Part shown: positions 47,213 to 58,231 of the stretch, piece after piece | How positions within the stretch are numbered: position 1 is the first letter of the stretch | Layout: each line of letters begins with the position of its first letter | From: Rosellinia necatrix | Lineage: Eukaryota; Ascomycota; Sordariomycetes; Xylariales; Xylariaceae | Direction: 5' to 3' | Assembly: GCA_021209875.1 (NCBI GenBank) | Contig: JAGYVD010000001.1 | Span: forward strand, 2,232,001-2,296,000 | Length of the DNA stretch: 64,000 bases | Translations under genes and position numbers: made by a program | The notes under the pieces: model-generated | Told to the model about the DNA's origin: nothing | Seen by the model: the letters and a program-made list of their open reading frames with translations, nothing else | Database searches by the model: none

Positions 47213-48562
47213 TCAATAGTCCTTACTCTGAGCGTTATAAGCATCCTTGACCTTCTGGTGTTGTTTATCGATCTCCTCGGTATCAACGCCCAATCGTTGG
47301 TAGAGCCATTTCATCTTCGTTAGATTGCAGAGCTTGGAGACCAGCGCATCCGGCTTGGCTGCAAAAAACCCATGGAAGCCCCCGTCCCAAAAATTCATCT
47401 CGACATTCACCCTGGCGCTGCGAAGGACCTTGTAGAAGTTATGAGCCTCGTCTGTGAAGGGCTCTGCTGTCCCTACCTCGATGTAAGTAGGAGGGAAGTC
47501 CCGGGCATCCTCCTCCGAGGCCCGAGCTGGAGCCTCAAAGATGCTCACGTGCTTGGTCCCCCTACGATCCCCGAGAGAGACATCCCATCCTAGTAACGCG
47601 TCCGCTGATGAGAACATGTTCCCCTTGTTGAACTTTTCGTGGGACCGGGTGTTGCATCGATCATCGAGCTGAGGTGCTTCCAAGACGAGTCCGTAGAGAG
47701 CACCGAGTGGTTCAGCGGTCCATTTACGCCTTTCTTGGTACCACTTCAAGGTAACTGAAGCTGCCACTGCATCCTGCGAGGTTAGCCATTACCATGGTCC
47801 AAGAAGCCCGTAAGTGTTTCGAGAGCTCGCAAAGCTCCCAGGACGCGCCCTGGGCTTGAAATCCAGTGGTTGCCCTTATAGATGACCAAAGTTGAAAAGC
47901 TTACAACCGCCCCCAGCAGAAGTACCAAAGATAATAATCTTTGTGCGATCCCCGTATTTTAAGATACTATCCTCGCAGTCTCCAAGGTGACGGTAAACCC
48001 ATGTCAAGGCGTCCAGACAATCGTTCGTGGGCTCTTCTCCCGTGGGGGACTCGTCCGATTCATTTGGAGAGAGGCGGTAGTCGACACTAACGGTAATCGC
48101 GTTGAAGTGAGCGGTCCACTCCTTGGCTCGCTCAAGGTACCCCGAGTAGGGCGTGCCTCCATATCGGCCACCGCCATGGATGTAAAATATACATGGGAGA
48201 GTCCCGAGCTTAGTTTCTTGTGTGATCGTTTTGTGGGCCACAACAATGTTAACATCTTCGGTGATGACCTTGTTGCTAACCAAGCTTTGGTAATCGAAGC
48301 CACGGCGTGAGAATGCACGCGGTATCCGTCGGGTATTTCGAAGTAGCCCATACTCCTGTCGGATGTATTCGTCGGTTGGGGCCTTCATATCACGTCGATT
48401 TCGCTGGGAGTCCCATTTTGCTCGTTTTATAATATGGTTTTTCTCCTGGTCGTACCAGTGACGGGTCTCGGATCTGGAGTGCCCTCGCAATTCTAAATCA
48501 TAATCCGCTTCATACGGGTTCAGGGGCTCCTCGAGGTAAGAGATGTCGCGCGGAGATGCCAT
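47213..48562 (-). CDS. Alpha/beta-hydrolase, hormone-sensitive-lipase type esterase
   Basis: A probable cytosolic carboxylesterase. Exons are 47905-48562 and 47213-47766 (1212 nt, 403 aa). The oxyanion motif HGGG is at 129-132. The nucleophile elbow GTSAGGG (Ser215) is followed directly by the intron, and splicing gives GTSAGGGLAASVTLKWY, the usual family continuation. This fixed the acceptor at GATGCAG rather than the upstream GCAG. The acid is in VGTAEPFTDEA (Glu321 where many relatives have Asp, with Asp325 nearby), and the base is His351 in GGFHGF. The N-terminal 90 residues form a charged cap region. No signal peptide. It is flanked by long gaps, so the context gives no hint of substrate. 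Confidence 0.85.
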
Positions 48563-51500
48563 GGCCGTGTGCTAACGCTGTTAGATCAAAAGCGGTTATG
48601 TCTAGCGATGAGGGTAGCATGGCTATGTAGCCTAACATAACACCCACCGAGCTAGACGATCTTCCTTGTGGCTGGCATCTTGCGATTGGGCTGTCATCCC
48701 TAGAGCGCATACAATATCGACGACGTTGGTTTTGGTTTGGCAATGGTATAGCTGGTTTCATCCATGTGAAATGGCTGCAGATGGTTTTCCGAACCAAGCC
48801 ACCGACAGCAATTGATTGCCTCCATCTCTTTTAGCAAGTCCTACAACAAGTTGACAGTGATGAAGGAAAGGCAAGTATTCCTTTGCATTGAAGGCGTGTG
48901 ATAACTCACAGAGGATGGCCGCGGTACACTGACCCTCTAAGAGTACAGTAGGTTGTCAACGGGTAGCGTTGAGCCACAGGTCAATTCTTGTCTTAGTTTG
49001 GCAAAGTTCCTGTGTCAGTTAGTTTCTGAAATTGGATGCCTAAACTTACACTTTGGTTTCGCCATTAGGGAGTGTTCAATACTTTCTCTGATAAGGGAGA
49101 GAAACGGCAGTTTCTTGGGTTCTCTTCCTAATAAATCAGTAACACAATGACCCCGTTCCTCCCTCCCTCTCTCTGTGGGACCCAAAGCATGGACATTAGC
49201 CGTAGCCAGTTGAAACACAGGGTCAGGGCCCAGATATCCGAGCTTCCACATAGACCGAAAATCCACCTAAATTCGTCCTGCCTTGGCTATGAGTGGCCAT
49301 AAAACAATTTGCAAACTCAACGCACAGCATGGCTAGGGACAGTGAGCTAAGACTGTGTAAGCAAACGGTCACTGTTAGGAAATAAACTGCGGTAAGTAGT
49401 GCGGCCGCATTCTTGTCTTCGCCACTCAGACAAAATATATCAAAGCAATTGCCAAAGAGAAACAACACTGCCTATCACACAGAAGTGGACTTTTATGATA
49501 TAAGCTAACCGTTTAATCGGTGTGGTGGAATATCACTACGGCAAGGGATATAAACGAATAGTTCTATTTGTTGCGATCTCACTACCGCAGACGTAGCGCC
49601 GGGTCAGACTCAGGTAAAGCAACAAGCATACTGGCAGCAGTGAATATGCATAGAGAGAGCAAACTACGCTCTCCACTCGGTTTTTTATCACACCTCAAAA
49701 CTAATCGGGATCAGGAGTCAAAAGTCCTGTTCGAGGGGTTGACCTGTTACCCCCGTTAATGCCACAAACCCAACCGTCTGCCCAAGAGATGAGTAACCAT
49801 AGCCCCTCGTGAGTTGTCCTGGGTCGTGTAGGTGTAATATCCGGCTCTAGAGCTACACCGGGCCGGTAAACGCATATATCAATTTAGATGTGATGAAACC
49901 ACACTATCGGACGGGTCAATTTGACCTAGGGGATAAAATCGGATGACGGGATCATCTGGCCCACGTGGCATTGATAGTGTAAACACCGATCACAGGCCCC
50001 AAGATTTTCTCAGCTCGCCGCCGAACATACCCCTACCGCCATTACCAGTAACCGGGTAAGAGCACGTTCAAGGACTCCGAGGTCTCGAGATTGCGACGCC
50101 AAAAATAAAGCCATGTACCCACCTATCAGCTTCAGATCAAACCAGACCGTGCCCAGCGGATCCTAGCCGATCCCCTTGCTCGCTTCCATCAAATCTCCGC
50201 TTGACATATTGGCATACTCCACAACGACGGAGGTACAAATCAACTCGTTACTTAACCGGATGTTTCCCGATAGGCCTTTAACCTATCAATGATGTCGATG
50301 GCGGTGTCGGTGGCGGACAAATCAACCATGAGGGGAGAGAGACGTCGTGCCCACACGGCTTCCCGCATGGGCGCGCCTTTGTCTTGCCAAGCCATCATAT
50401 TGCTCCGCGGCGAGTTTGCCGACCCAATTCTACTCGCTATCCGGAGCCCAGAGGACAATGTCGGGTGCACCGGTGGCGCCACGCCCAACGCGAGGACGCC
50501 TACGCATCGTGGGCTTCCCAAGCCACGAAAGTAGAATGGCGACGCCGAACCTCGCAACATCTAGCACCGGTAAGCTCGGCGTTTCGGAGCCCGTTAGTTA
50601 GTGAGTATGCTAGATAGGAGGGCTTTCTCTCAGGGCGCATGGATTGCTCACCTTATAACAATGTCAGTTACACACACATGGTGTGTCATGTTGCTAATGT
50701 GTGTCTAAAACCGTGGATGGCAGCGTGATGGCCTGTTCGCTATCGGATCACATCCTAGCCGGTTTCGCGAATAAGACTGTATATCCACAAAATTGCGTGT
50801 TTAGGTGTTACTTGCTATGGTGACGACCGGTGAAGGCAAGTGGACTGAGAACGACTACCCGAGTGGGAAACGAACACGAACAAGTGGCACCACGTGAGCC
50901 TATTCATGTCTCTCTCTGGTTGCTATCGTTAAACACGAGGGGTGGGCTCCGTCTGCTTCGGCTGTGGCCAATCGCGGTGAGTAAAGCATTAGTCCTGTTT
51001 GAGTTGTGAACTAAGAGCGTCCATTTCTGGTGAAGGATGATCCAACGGCGAGCAGGCGGTTATGGACTCTCGGCTATCGTCTTTAGAATAATGACATATC
51101 TACTTTTATAAGGTAACGCCGTATGTTCAGCCTCACTCGCCCATGCATGCCTCGGGATATTGGTAATACTTTGAAGGGGTAGATTACTCAAATGACATGG
51201 TAGGGGGTAAATTTATATTAAAGACCTTCGAAACGGCTTCCCGATGTTCCAGATCCCTGGCAGTCCTATGCCACCCGGGGCCTGACCGACGTTACATCGC
51301 CATTGCAATGACGTACGCACATATTGTCGGGGCAGGATGAGACAAACCCCTCCTCTGAACATGGTAACCGCCATCCAATACACGCATAAAGGCCTTCTAA
51401 TGTCGCTCTACACACACTCTCACGTGTTTTTCGTCTTATGCACCCCGCCTACGGACTCTTCCGGGTGGATGGCTAGGTACTTCAGATCCCATGCGCGCTT

Positions 51501-51677
51501 TCCAAACCACATCCCGTCTTCACACTGTCTTTCAGAGGATTACCATGGTAGAATGCTTAGGTTTCCGCTGCCAAGGCAAATATAGTCATGATTGTGCCTC
51601 GATGCGGATGCATGGCCTCCCATGGAATATACCGCCAGCCGTTGGGCCTGTCTCTGTCTTTGGTGTGTCTGGCCAAT
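48563..51677. other. Intergenic region, no supported gene
   Basis: About 3.1 kb. A GC-rich patch at 50250-50620 has overlapping frames on both strands, one reading SPLMVDLSATDTAIDIIDRL on the minus strand. It may be a gene remnant, but no motif, start or splice site supports it. The rest shows nothing recognisable. Confidence 0.45.
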
Positions 51678-53268
51678 TTATCCTTCCCAGTCCCATCTTT
51701 TCCCAATCCACCTGACAACATAGACCAGCCCCAACAGCACGGGAACCTCGATCAGAGGACCGACAGTAGAAGCAAGTGCCTGGTCGCTATAAGGACCGTA
51801 TGTCGCAACGGCGACAGCGATTGCCAACTCGAAATTGTTACTGGCCGCGGTGAAGCTCTGGGCGGCGCCGAGCCTGTAGCCGAATCCCGCTCGGTGCGTC
51901 GCCCAGAGCGTGACGAAGAAGATGATGACGAAGTATACCGCGAGCGGGACGGCGACACGCACGACCGCGACGACCTGGTGGACGACCTGCTGGCCCTGGT
52001 AGGCGAATAGCACTACGACGGTGTAGAGTAGACCGACGAGGGACCAGGGCGCGACGAATCGGAGGAAGACGTTTTGGTACCACTCCGGTCCGGCGAGCGC
52101 ACGTAGGCCGAAGCGCGATACCAAAGCGGCGCCGAACGGGATGCCGAGGAAGACCGCCACGCTGGTCGCCACCACCTCATAATGGACGTCCAGTGCCCCG
52201 GATGCGCCGCTGATGATGCGGATGAAAAAGACGGCGAGGGGCGCAAATAAGACGATTTGGAGGATGGAGTTGACCGCCACGAGGATGGCGCAGTACTCTC
52301 CGTCGCCTCCCGCTAGATCCGTCCAGATCAGGACCTGAGGGTTTGCTCGTGTTAGCCACATACGTAAACGGGGAAGTCCTTTTCTCTTTTTTTCTTTTTT
52401 TCTTTTTTTTTTTTTCCCCTTCTCCCTGGGGGTCTCCCTACCATCGCGATGCATCGGCCCAATCCGACGAGAATCAGGCCCGCCCGTAGATCCGGCTGAT
52501 CGGGCAGAGTCGCCCATGCGAGCGCCAGCTGTGATGAGGGCAGTGTTAGCCGTAACGGTGACCAATCCCCTGTGGTGTCCAACCTTGCCTGGAGAAAGGA
52601 GGGCGCGGGGTGGGTTAACAAACCATGAGGAATGGGGCCACGATCCAGTTCATGAAGATGCTGAACCCTATCTGTTTCCAGATTCCGCGATGCGCAAATA
52701 CTTCAGCCAAGGATTCGAACCGCACCTTGCAGAGGATTGGATACATCATGACGATGAGTCCCACAGCTATGAAGACGGTCATACACTCTGATGTTAGCAA
52801 ACCTGTTACCCCTTCTTCATCTATGTTGTCTTTTTCTTTTCTTTTCTTTTCTTTATTATTCTTTCTTTTCTTTCTCGTTTGCCCTCAATAGGAGAAATAA
52901 CGACACATGAGGTCAATAGAAGGGTGGAAGGGGAAGAGACAAGACGCACCGATAGGCACCGACACTCCCACGAATCTCCCCCGGTCAAGGGCGGCTGCCG
53001 TGCTCGGCACGAAATTCCCCAATAGGATGCCGAGAATGATGGCGATCAGAATCCAAACGGCGAGATATCTGTCTAGCAAACCAAGGGATTTAAACGCCGA
53101 CGATTTCTTGGTATCTGGCGGAGGGGTTCTGGAAACATCGTGTTGGCTTTCGGGGTCGGAGTTCGTTGTTGCGTCCTGCCTGTTTTGCTTCTCGTGATCG
53201 TCCTCGATTACAGGTAACCGGGTTACTCGTGAGTCCGCATCCATCCCTATTGATATCCTCTCGGCCAT
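51678..53268 (-). CDS. ACR3: Arsenite efflux transporter ACR3
   Basis: A plasma-membrane exporter of arsenite (and in yeast antimonite) of the bile/arsenite/riboflavin transporter superfamily. Exons are 52950-53268, 52624-52766, 52442-52528 and 51678-52334 (1206 nt, 401 aa), all in phase. The start ATG at 53268 has an ATCATGGCC context; an upstream in-frame ATG exists at 53376. After a hydrophilic N-terminus, spans include LAVWILIAIILGILLGNFVP, VGLIVMMYPILCKVRFE, SIFMNWIVAPFLM, and the signature GLGRCIAMVLIWTDLAGGD with the metalloid-binding Cys180 conserved in ACR3. Later spans contain ASNNFELAIAVAVATYG with the conserved Glu. Ten spans are expected and compatible. Intron 1 uses GTGCGT, and intron 3 is strongly T-rich on the plus strand. 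A bZIP gene lies immediately upstream on the same strand. Confidence 0.92.
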
Positions 53269-54033
53269 GATAGTCCTGGAACTTGGGGGAGGGGGTTGGT
53301 TTAACGGCGCAGCTGGATATTGGTGAAAATGGGGCGGTTTAGGAAGTTGCGTCGAAAACAGAATATTGAACCTCAATTCATAGTATCTCCCACATAATTG
53401 GTTTTCTCCTATACCACTAGGTAAGTCCGTACGGCTCTTTGGTCTTTCCGAGGAGAACGACTTATAAGAGGAAGTGTGAGCGCCCAGGGTGGAGTGTTCT
53501 TGACCGACATACTTCTAGCCAATCAGACACGGGGCGTGACACATTCCTGAGCTACCTAGGTAGACCTAGGTAGATCTAGGTAGACCTAGGTAGGTATGTA
53601 TCTTTTGCGTTGCCAAGAAAAGGACGGTATTCCATTCCATGATAGGTACGCTAACCTACCTCGACGGCTTTTCATGTTCGACGGATATACTACGTGGTGA
53701 TTCGAATTGGCGACGTGTAACACGTATCCAATTTACCAATGTTCATTACTTCTGCATTCCATCATCCCCTGTGCAAGCAGGTATTGACGGGTTATGGGAA
53801 TAAGCCAGTCCGGCTCCGTATACCGATGGATTTATGTAGATAGAGAAACCCAGGCGCTCGGCCGCCGTATGATATGATATCCCCTATTAATTACGAGATA
53901 AGTGGTTGGGTTGAGATACCCCTTCATGTCAAACGCAGGCCTCTGCTGGAGATGAACATATGTCATACATTGCCCATCCCGTTGCCGTTTTGGCACAGGG
54001 ACGCCAACCAAGTATCCCGAGAGGCGCGGGTCA
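53269..54033. promoter_or_regulatory. ACR3 upstream region
   Basis: 765 bp between the ACR3 start and the end of the upstream bZIP gene. It contains CCTAGGTAGA repeats (53553-53596) and the inverted repeat at 53713-53725. No open frame of interest. Confidence 0.5.
53713..53725. promoter_or_regulatory. 13-bp perfect inverted repeat upstream of ACR3
   Basis: ACGTGTAACACGT is a perfect palindrome around a single central base, 445 bp upstream of the ACR3 ATG. It includes two ACGTG half-sites of the kind bound by basic-region dimers. A role in ACR3 control is inferred from position only. Confidence 0.4.
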
Positions 54034-54948
54034 TCAGGAACGTCCCACCTCGTCCATAATCTGGAACAGCCGCGTATTCTCGATGTGACAGTGCGTATCC
54101 TCGCCGCACCCCAGAGCCCTCCTGACGCGCGACGCGTCCCCGTGGCCCTGGAACCCAGCGATGATGTCCGCGGCGTCGCCGCACGGGGTAGCGAGCGCGC
54201 GCCGCGACACGGGCGAGCCGCCCCCATCCGCAGAAACAGCAGCAGCAGCAGCAGCAGTAGAGGAGTCCCGTCCCGTCCCCGCGCCGTCGCAAGCCGCCGG
54301 ACCGCGCGCATCCGCGACGACGGCAGGATCACCACGGCGGTCCCCCCTTCCGCCTCCGCCTCCGCCTCCGGTCCGTGCCTCTGGCGTCGTCCCCGCGTCC
54401 CGTCCGCGGGCGGCGCCGTCCAGGGTTTCCTTGCGGCCGTCGTCCCCGTCCCCGTCCCCGTCCCCGTCCCTGTTCTTGTCTTCGTCCTCGTCCTCGTCTT
54501 CGTCCCCCAGTCGGCACTGCCGCCGCTGCCGCTGCCGCTCCTGCCGCAGGTACGCCTCGACCTCGTCGCGCCCGACGCCGCGCGCCGCTAGCATCTCCGC
54601 GAGCCGCGCGTTGACCCAGGCGACCTCGCGCGCGGCCCGCTGCATCGCCGCCGTCGCCCGCCCCTCGCGCGCCTCGAGCTCCCGCACCCGCGCCTCCAGG
54701 CCCGCCGCCTGCGCCCGCCGCCTGGCTCGCGACCGCCGCTGGCTCTCGCGGTTCCGGGCCGCGTCCGCCGGCGCCCTGACCTGGTGCGCTGGCCTGTTAG
54801 GTGGGCGCTCGGGTTTTTTTTTTTTTTTCCCTTGGATCGGTGGCCTCCACTGGCCGCTGGCTGGTGTTGTGGGTGGGAAGGAAGGATGGGGTGAAGGGGG
54901 GAAAGAGGATAGATAAATAGATCATGACTGACTGACCTTTCGAGGCAT
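54034..54948 (-). CDS. bZIP transcription factor, possible arsenic-responsive regulator
   Basis: Exons are 54937-54948 (encoding only MPRK) and 54034-54780 (759 nt, 252 aa). The intron has a CTAAC branch 17 bases before ACCAG. The basic region is AARNRESQRRSRARRRAQAA, starting near residue 11, followed by heptads with L/V/L (LEARVRELEAREG) and NARLAEML. The centre is low-complexity: acidic DE repeats, DG repeats, and runs of Gly and Ala encoded by GC-rich trinucleotide tracts. The C-terminus holds clustered cysteines, ATPCGDAADII and LGCGEDTHCHIENTRLF, like a redox- or metalloid-sensing cysteine-rich end of Yap-type factors. The gene lies directly upstream of ACR3 on the same strand. In yeast the bZIP Arr1/Yap8 adjoins and activates ACR3, so a matching role is a reasonable but unproven inference. 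Confidence 0.82.
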
Positions 54949-55592
54949 CGTAGATGAAAGCTTTTATGAGAGACTGATGACAAGGCAGATAGAGGACATG
55001 GTGCACGAACAGAACTAAATTAATATCGCTTCTGCTTCACTCGATCGTATGATAGCCTTTTGTATATCTCAACTTATTTGGATATGTCGTGAAGGGGTAG
55101 GTCAATTGGTTGGTTACCAGTTGCACGTTCTCGGCGTACGGAGAAGCTTGTAAGTTACAGCGATGGTGTTTGTTACTGTGTCTGTAACTTTCGGATACTG
55201 TGGAATTAATTCACTGTGTGCAATTGCGCACATCCACCTATGATCAGTACAGTGCCCGGCCATTGCATTTGTATGAAAGGGGCATTAACGAGAGAACTTT
55301 TGTCCATAAGTAATACGCCATCAAGTACGGTGCTCGAATGGAAACAGTTATATAAGTCTGTCTTGGATATAATGACGTTTACCAGGGTACTTTTCATGAG
55401 TGCTGCATAATCCTTCTGAAGGAAATGCGAAGGGGTATCTTCCAAAAACGCCGTTCCGCCTATGCGATATCTATTTCCATGCCCAACCGGAAATGCAACT
55501 ATTGAAACTGAATTTGGAAACGGTAAGGTGCTGGGGCTTCTCGCTAGACAGATATTAAAAAAAAAAAAAAAAAGAGAGAAAAGTCATGAGCC
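54949..55592. other. Intergenic region between bZIP and CTK2-like genes
   Basis: 5' region of the bZIP gene and 3' flank of the cyclin gene, with an A15-type run at about 55557-55573. No gene seen. Confidence 0.5.
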
Positions 55593-57391
55593 CTAATGAA
55601 AACCACTACCGCCACTGCCGCTTCCACCACCACCACCGCGGCCACGACCACGATTATCGTGGCGGTTCCGAGGGTGCCACCCAGAGTCGTGCCCACCTCG
55701 GCCACCATGACCTCGACTGCGGCCACCACGGCCGTGCCCACGAGACCCTCGGGACCCCCGTGGCTCGCGGGGAGGAGCGCGCGGCTCTGGACCAAGGTCG
55801 CCACGCGGCTCTCGAGGGGGGGGCCGTGGCTCCGGCCCGAGGTCGGCGCGGCGACGGCTCCCACGCTCCGGTATGGGTTCCTCCACTTCCGATTCCCACT
55901 CCTCCCATTCGTCCTTCGTGTACACTTCATAAGCGGCCCGCTCCCGACAAACTTCGTCGGTATCGAAAAGGAAACGGAAGGTACCATCCTGTCCCTTAGG
56001 CCCAAGCTTAATGGTGCTGTTAGTTCCCGCGGGGCTGGCCGGTGACGTGCCTAACCCGGTGGTGGATGGGCTCAGATATCCTTCGCGTTCACATTCACTG
56101 CAGGAATTCTGGTAGCGAGGAATTTGAGCGGCTTCCATTTTCTGGTTGATCTTAATCTTAATGTCGATAAAGGTCTGTGGCTTAATCTCTTGGCCGAGTA
56201 GGGTTGAGCGGTAATGATCAGTGTAGAGGTCGAGTACGTCCAACATGACCTCAGTTATCCACTCCTCGGATGTATAAAACTTGGTAGGGTCCAGGCGGGC
56301 AAAGGTGTTTTCGAACAGCCCGGTGACAAGAGCGGTGAGTCTAGCGACGGTAAAGGCACAGGTGAAGGTGGTGTGCTTCAATGGGGCGAAGGTCTTGTAC
56401 ATGTCGGTTCCAACCTTGAAAGCCTCGACAAAAAAGTCGGAGGCATCAGCACCTGAGCCGAGAGTGGCCTTCACAATCTTGGCCAATATCTTAAAAGGAT
56501 TGCGGACTTGAAAGTCGAACCGTAAAGTCTCAATGACGCGACGCTCAAGACCAATCAGCATCTTCGAGCCTTGGTCAAAAATCTACACAGGGTTAGCAGT
56601 CAAGGTGATGGTGACGTGAATAGCGACGATAAGGATAGTGAGCCTGGTACCTTGTCATCCGGGGTGGTAATGCGGTCTGGAGTCTTGAGATTGTGATTGG
56701 CACACAGTATGTCTCGGGATTTCTTCAGCGTATCCTCGGACTTGCAGGCGACGAAGAGGCAAGCGAGTGCCGCGTCGTTCCATTGGTACGCCTTGGTGCC
56801 AATTTCCAGCCGAAACCGATGATAATAACCACAAGCAGTGATGTAGGTGATGATAGGACTAAGGCGCACGCGGGGTCAGTAGGTGCGGTCGATCATCAAT
56901 GAAGGCTAGGTAATAGAGACTAGATGAAGACTGGATGAAATCGAGGTGAGATCTGGGTGAAATCTGGGTGAAGGCTGGGTGAGGGTTGTACAAAGGCTGG
57001 GTGAAGGGTGAAGTGTGAAGGCTGAAGGCTGAAGGCTGAAGGCTGAAGGCTGAATAAAGGCTGGACGGAGCCAGGCCAGGGCCACGGGATAGAGTGTAGC
57101 CAAACGGGAGACAGGATGGAGGACGCACAGCTGTAGGGCATTGCGAACATCGTCAATGAGTTGAACCCCCTGGAGACGCGCGGCCTCGTCTCTAGAGAGG
57201 TCGGTTTCCAAGATTGCCAATTTTCGGCGGATGGCGCTCTCATGAAGATATAGACGACTGGATCGGATAACGCCAATTGACGGACCGCCCGAGCCCAAGC
57301 CAGAGCCAGAGCCAGAGCCGGGCCCGGGGCCAGAGGAACCAGCAGCATCGGTATCGGATACGTCCTCCATCTGCGAGTCTGTTGGCGCCAT
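55593..57391 (-). CDS. CTK2: Cyclin subunit of CTD kinase I (CTK2-like) with RGG tail
   Basis: CTDK-I phosphorylates the RNA polymerase II C-terminal domain during elongation; this is its cyclin. Exons are 57129-57391, 56651-56858 and 55593-56582 (1461 nt, 486 aa), all in phase. The N-terminus is acidic and Gly/Ser-rich. The first cyclin box includes NALQLPIITYITACGYYHRF, AYQWNDAALACLFVACKSED and the MLIGLERRVIETLRFDFQV block. A second helical repeat follows. The last 85 residues are a Pro/Arg then RGG/GRG-rich tail (SRGSRGHGRGGRSRGHGGRG), ending GSGGSGFH. As far as I know, such a tail is not a feature of yeast Ctk2 and suggests RNA binding or condensate behaviour. Intron 1 (270 bp) contains a GGCTGAA tandem repeat and uses a GTGCGT donor. 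The cyclin assignment is firm; CTK2 rather than another transcriptional cyclin is likely. Confidence 0.83.
56975..57064. repeat. GGCTGAA/GGGTGAA minisatellite in CTK2 intron 1
   Basis: Five adjacent GGCTGAA units at about 57017-57053 are preceded by looser GGGTGA(A/G) variants from about 56955. All of it lies inside intron 1. Confidence 0.75.
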
Positions 57392-58231
57392 ATCTTTTTT
57401 TGGTTTTTTGGATGAATGGCTTCTGTTGAGATATAACTACAACGGTTCTAGACGTGTCAGAAGGCGGACTAAAGACGGTAGGGGATGTATGGTATGATAC
57501 GGGTATGAGTGTGGCTTCTCGCGCTTTGACCTACCTATAGGTAGTTAGCATGCATTAAGAATTACTCGGTTATAGCGATGTGATCGTTGACGCGACAAAA
57601 GGTTATTTGCGTTAAACCGATTTTCGTAGCATATCCTTGAAACTATAATACGCCTGCTCCCGCATGTGCCGATTCTGCTTTGCCTTGCCTTCACACTTAT
57701 TATGATATGTGTAGCCAGATGAAGGTGCAACTGAATCTGGGCTGTTGCGGAAATGGCAACTCAAGTTAAGAATATGCTTGATTGCAAATCAAATAAGAAT
57801 TCTTTAGAGTTATAAGCCGGCGGGATATAACATTACTAAATCAGATCTGCACGAAGCGCTTAAGCAAGAAATAAAACTTCAGACAGCTTGAAGCTTGAAA
57901 CCTGCCATGCAGATAGGTACCGATACCCACCTACACTACCCACCTACACTAGGTACCCACCTACACTACTCAGTTATAGCGAGTCGGTCAGGGGAGCTTA
58001 GACCAATCAACACCCCAAACCTCTTAGGCAGGTTCAATGAGCTCTGACATAATAGGTAGCCAAGTAACTACAGCAGGTATCAACCGAGCCAGCCACTTCG
58101 CTCCCAACCTCCAACCATCTGTCCATTGTATCCGGGTGGTATCGACCTCCCTACCTATGAACCAACCCATGAACCATCCTATCTACAACCTACACCCTGC
58201 GCAGCACCCCTTCTAGCCACGGGCAATCAGA
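57392..58231. other. Divergent intergenic region between CTK2-like and PPT1 genes
   Basis: It contains promoter sequence for both genes and a CCCACCTACACTA triplicate at about 57929-57968 plus scattered TAGGTA motifs. No gene. Confidence 0.55.

Noticed and set aside
50252..50617. Frames of 77-102 codons on both strands
   Set aside because: Considered as a nucleotide-binding or TIR-like fragment, but no motif could be confirmed.
54085..54916. Long plus frames (168 and 251 codons) rich in Ser/Arg/Pro
   Set aside because: Antisense shadows of the GC-rich bZIP gene; only trinucleotide-derived low-complexity residues.
55586..56045. Plus frames rich in His and Thr opposite the CTK2 tail
   Set aside because: Antisense of the RGG-encoding repeats; no start context or motif.
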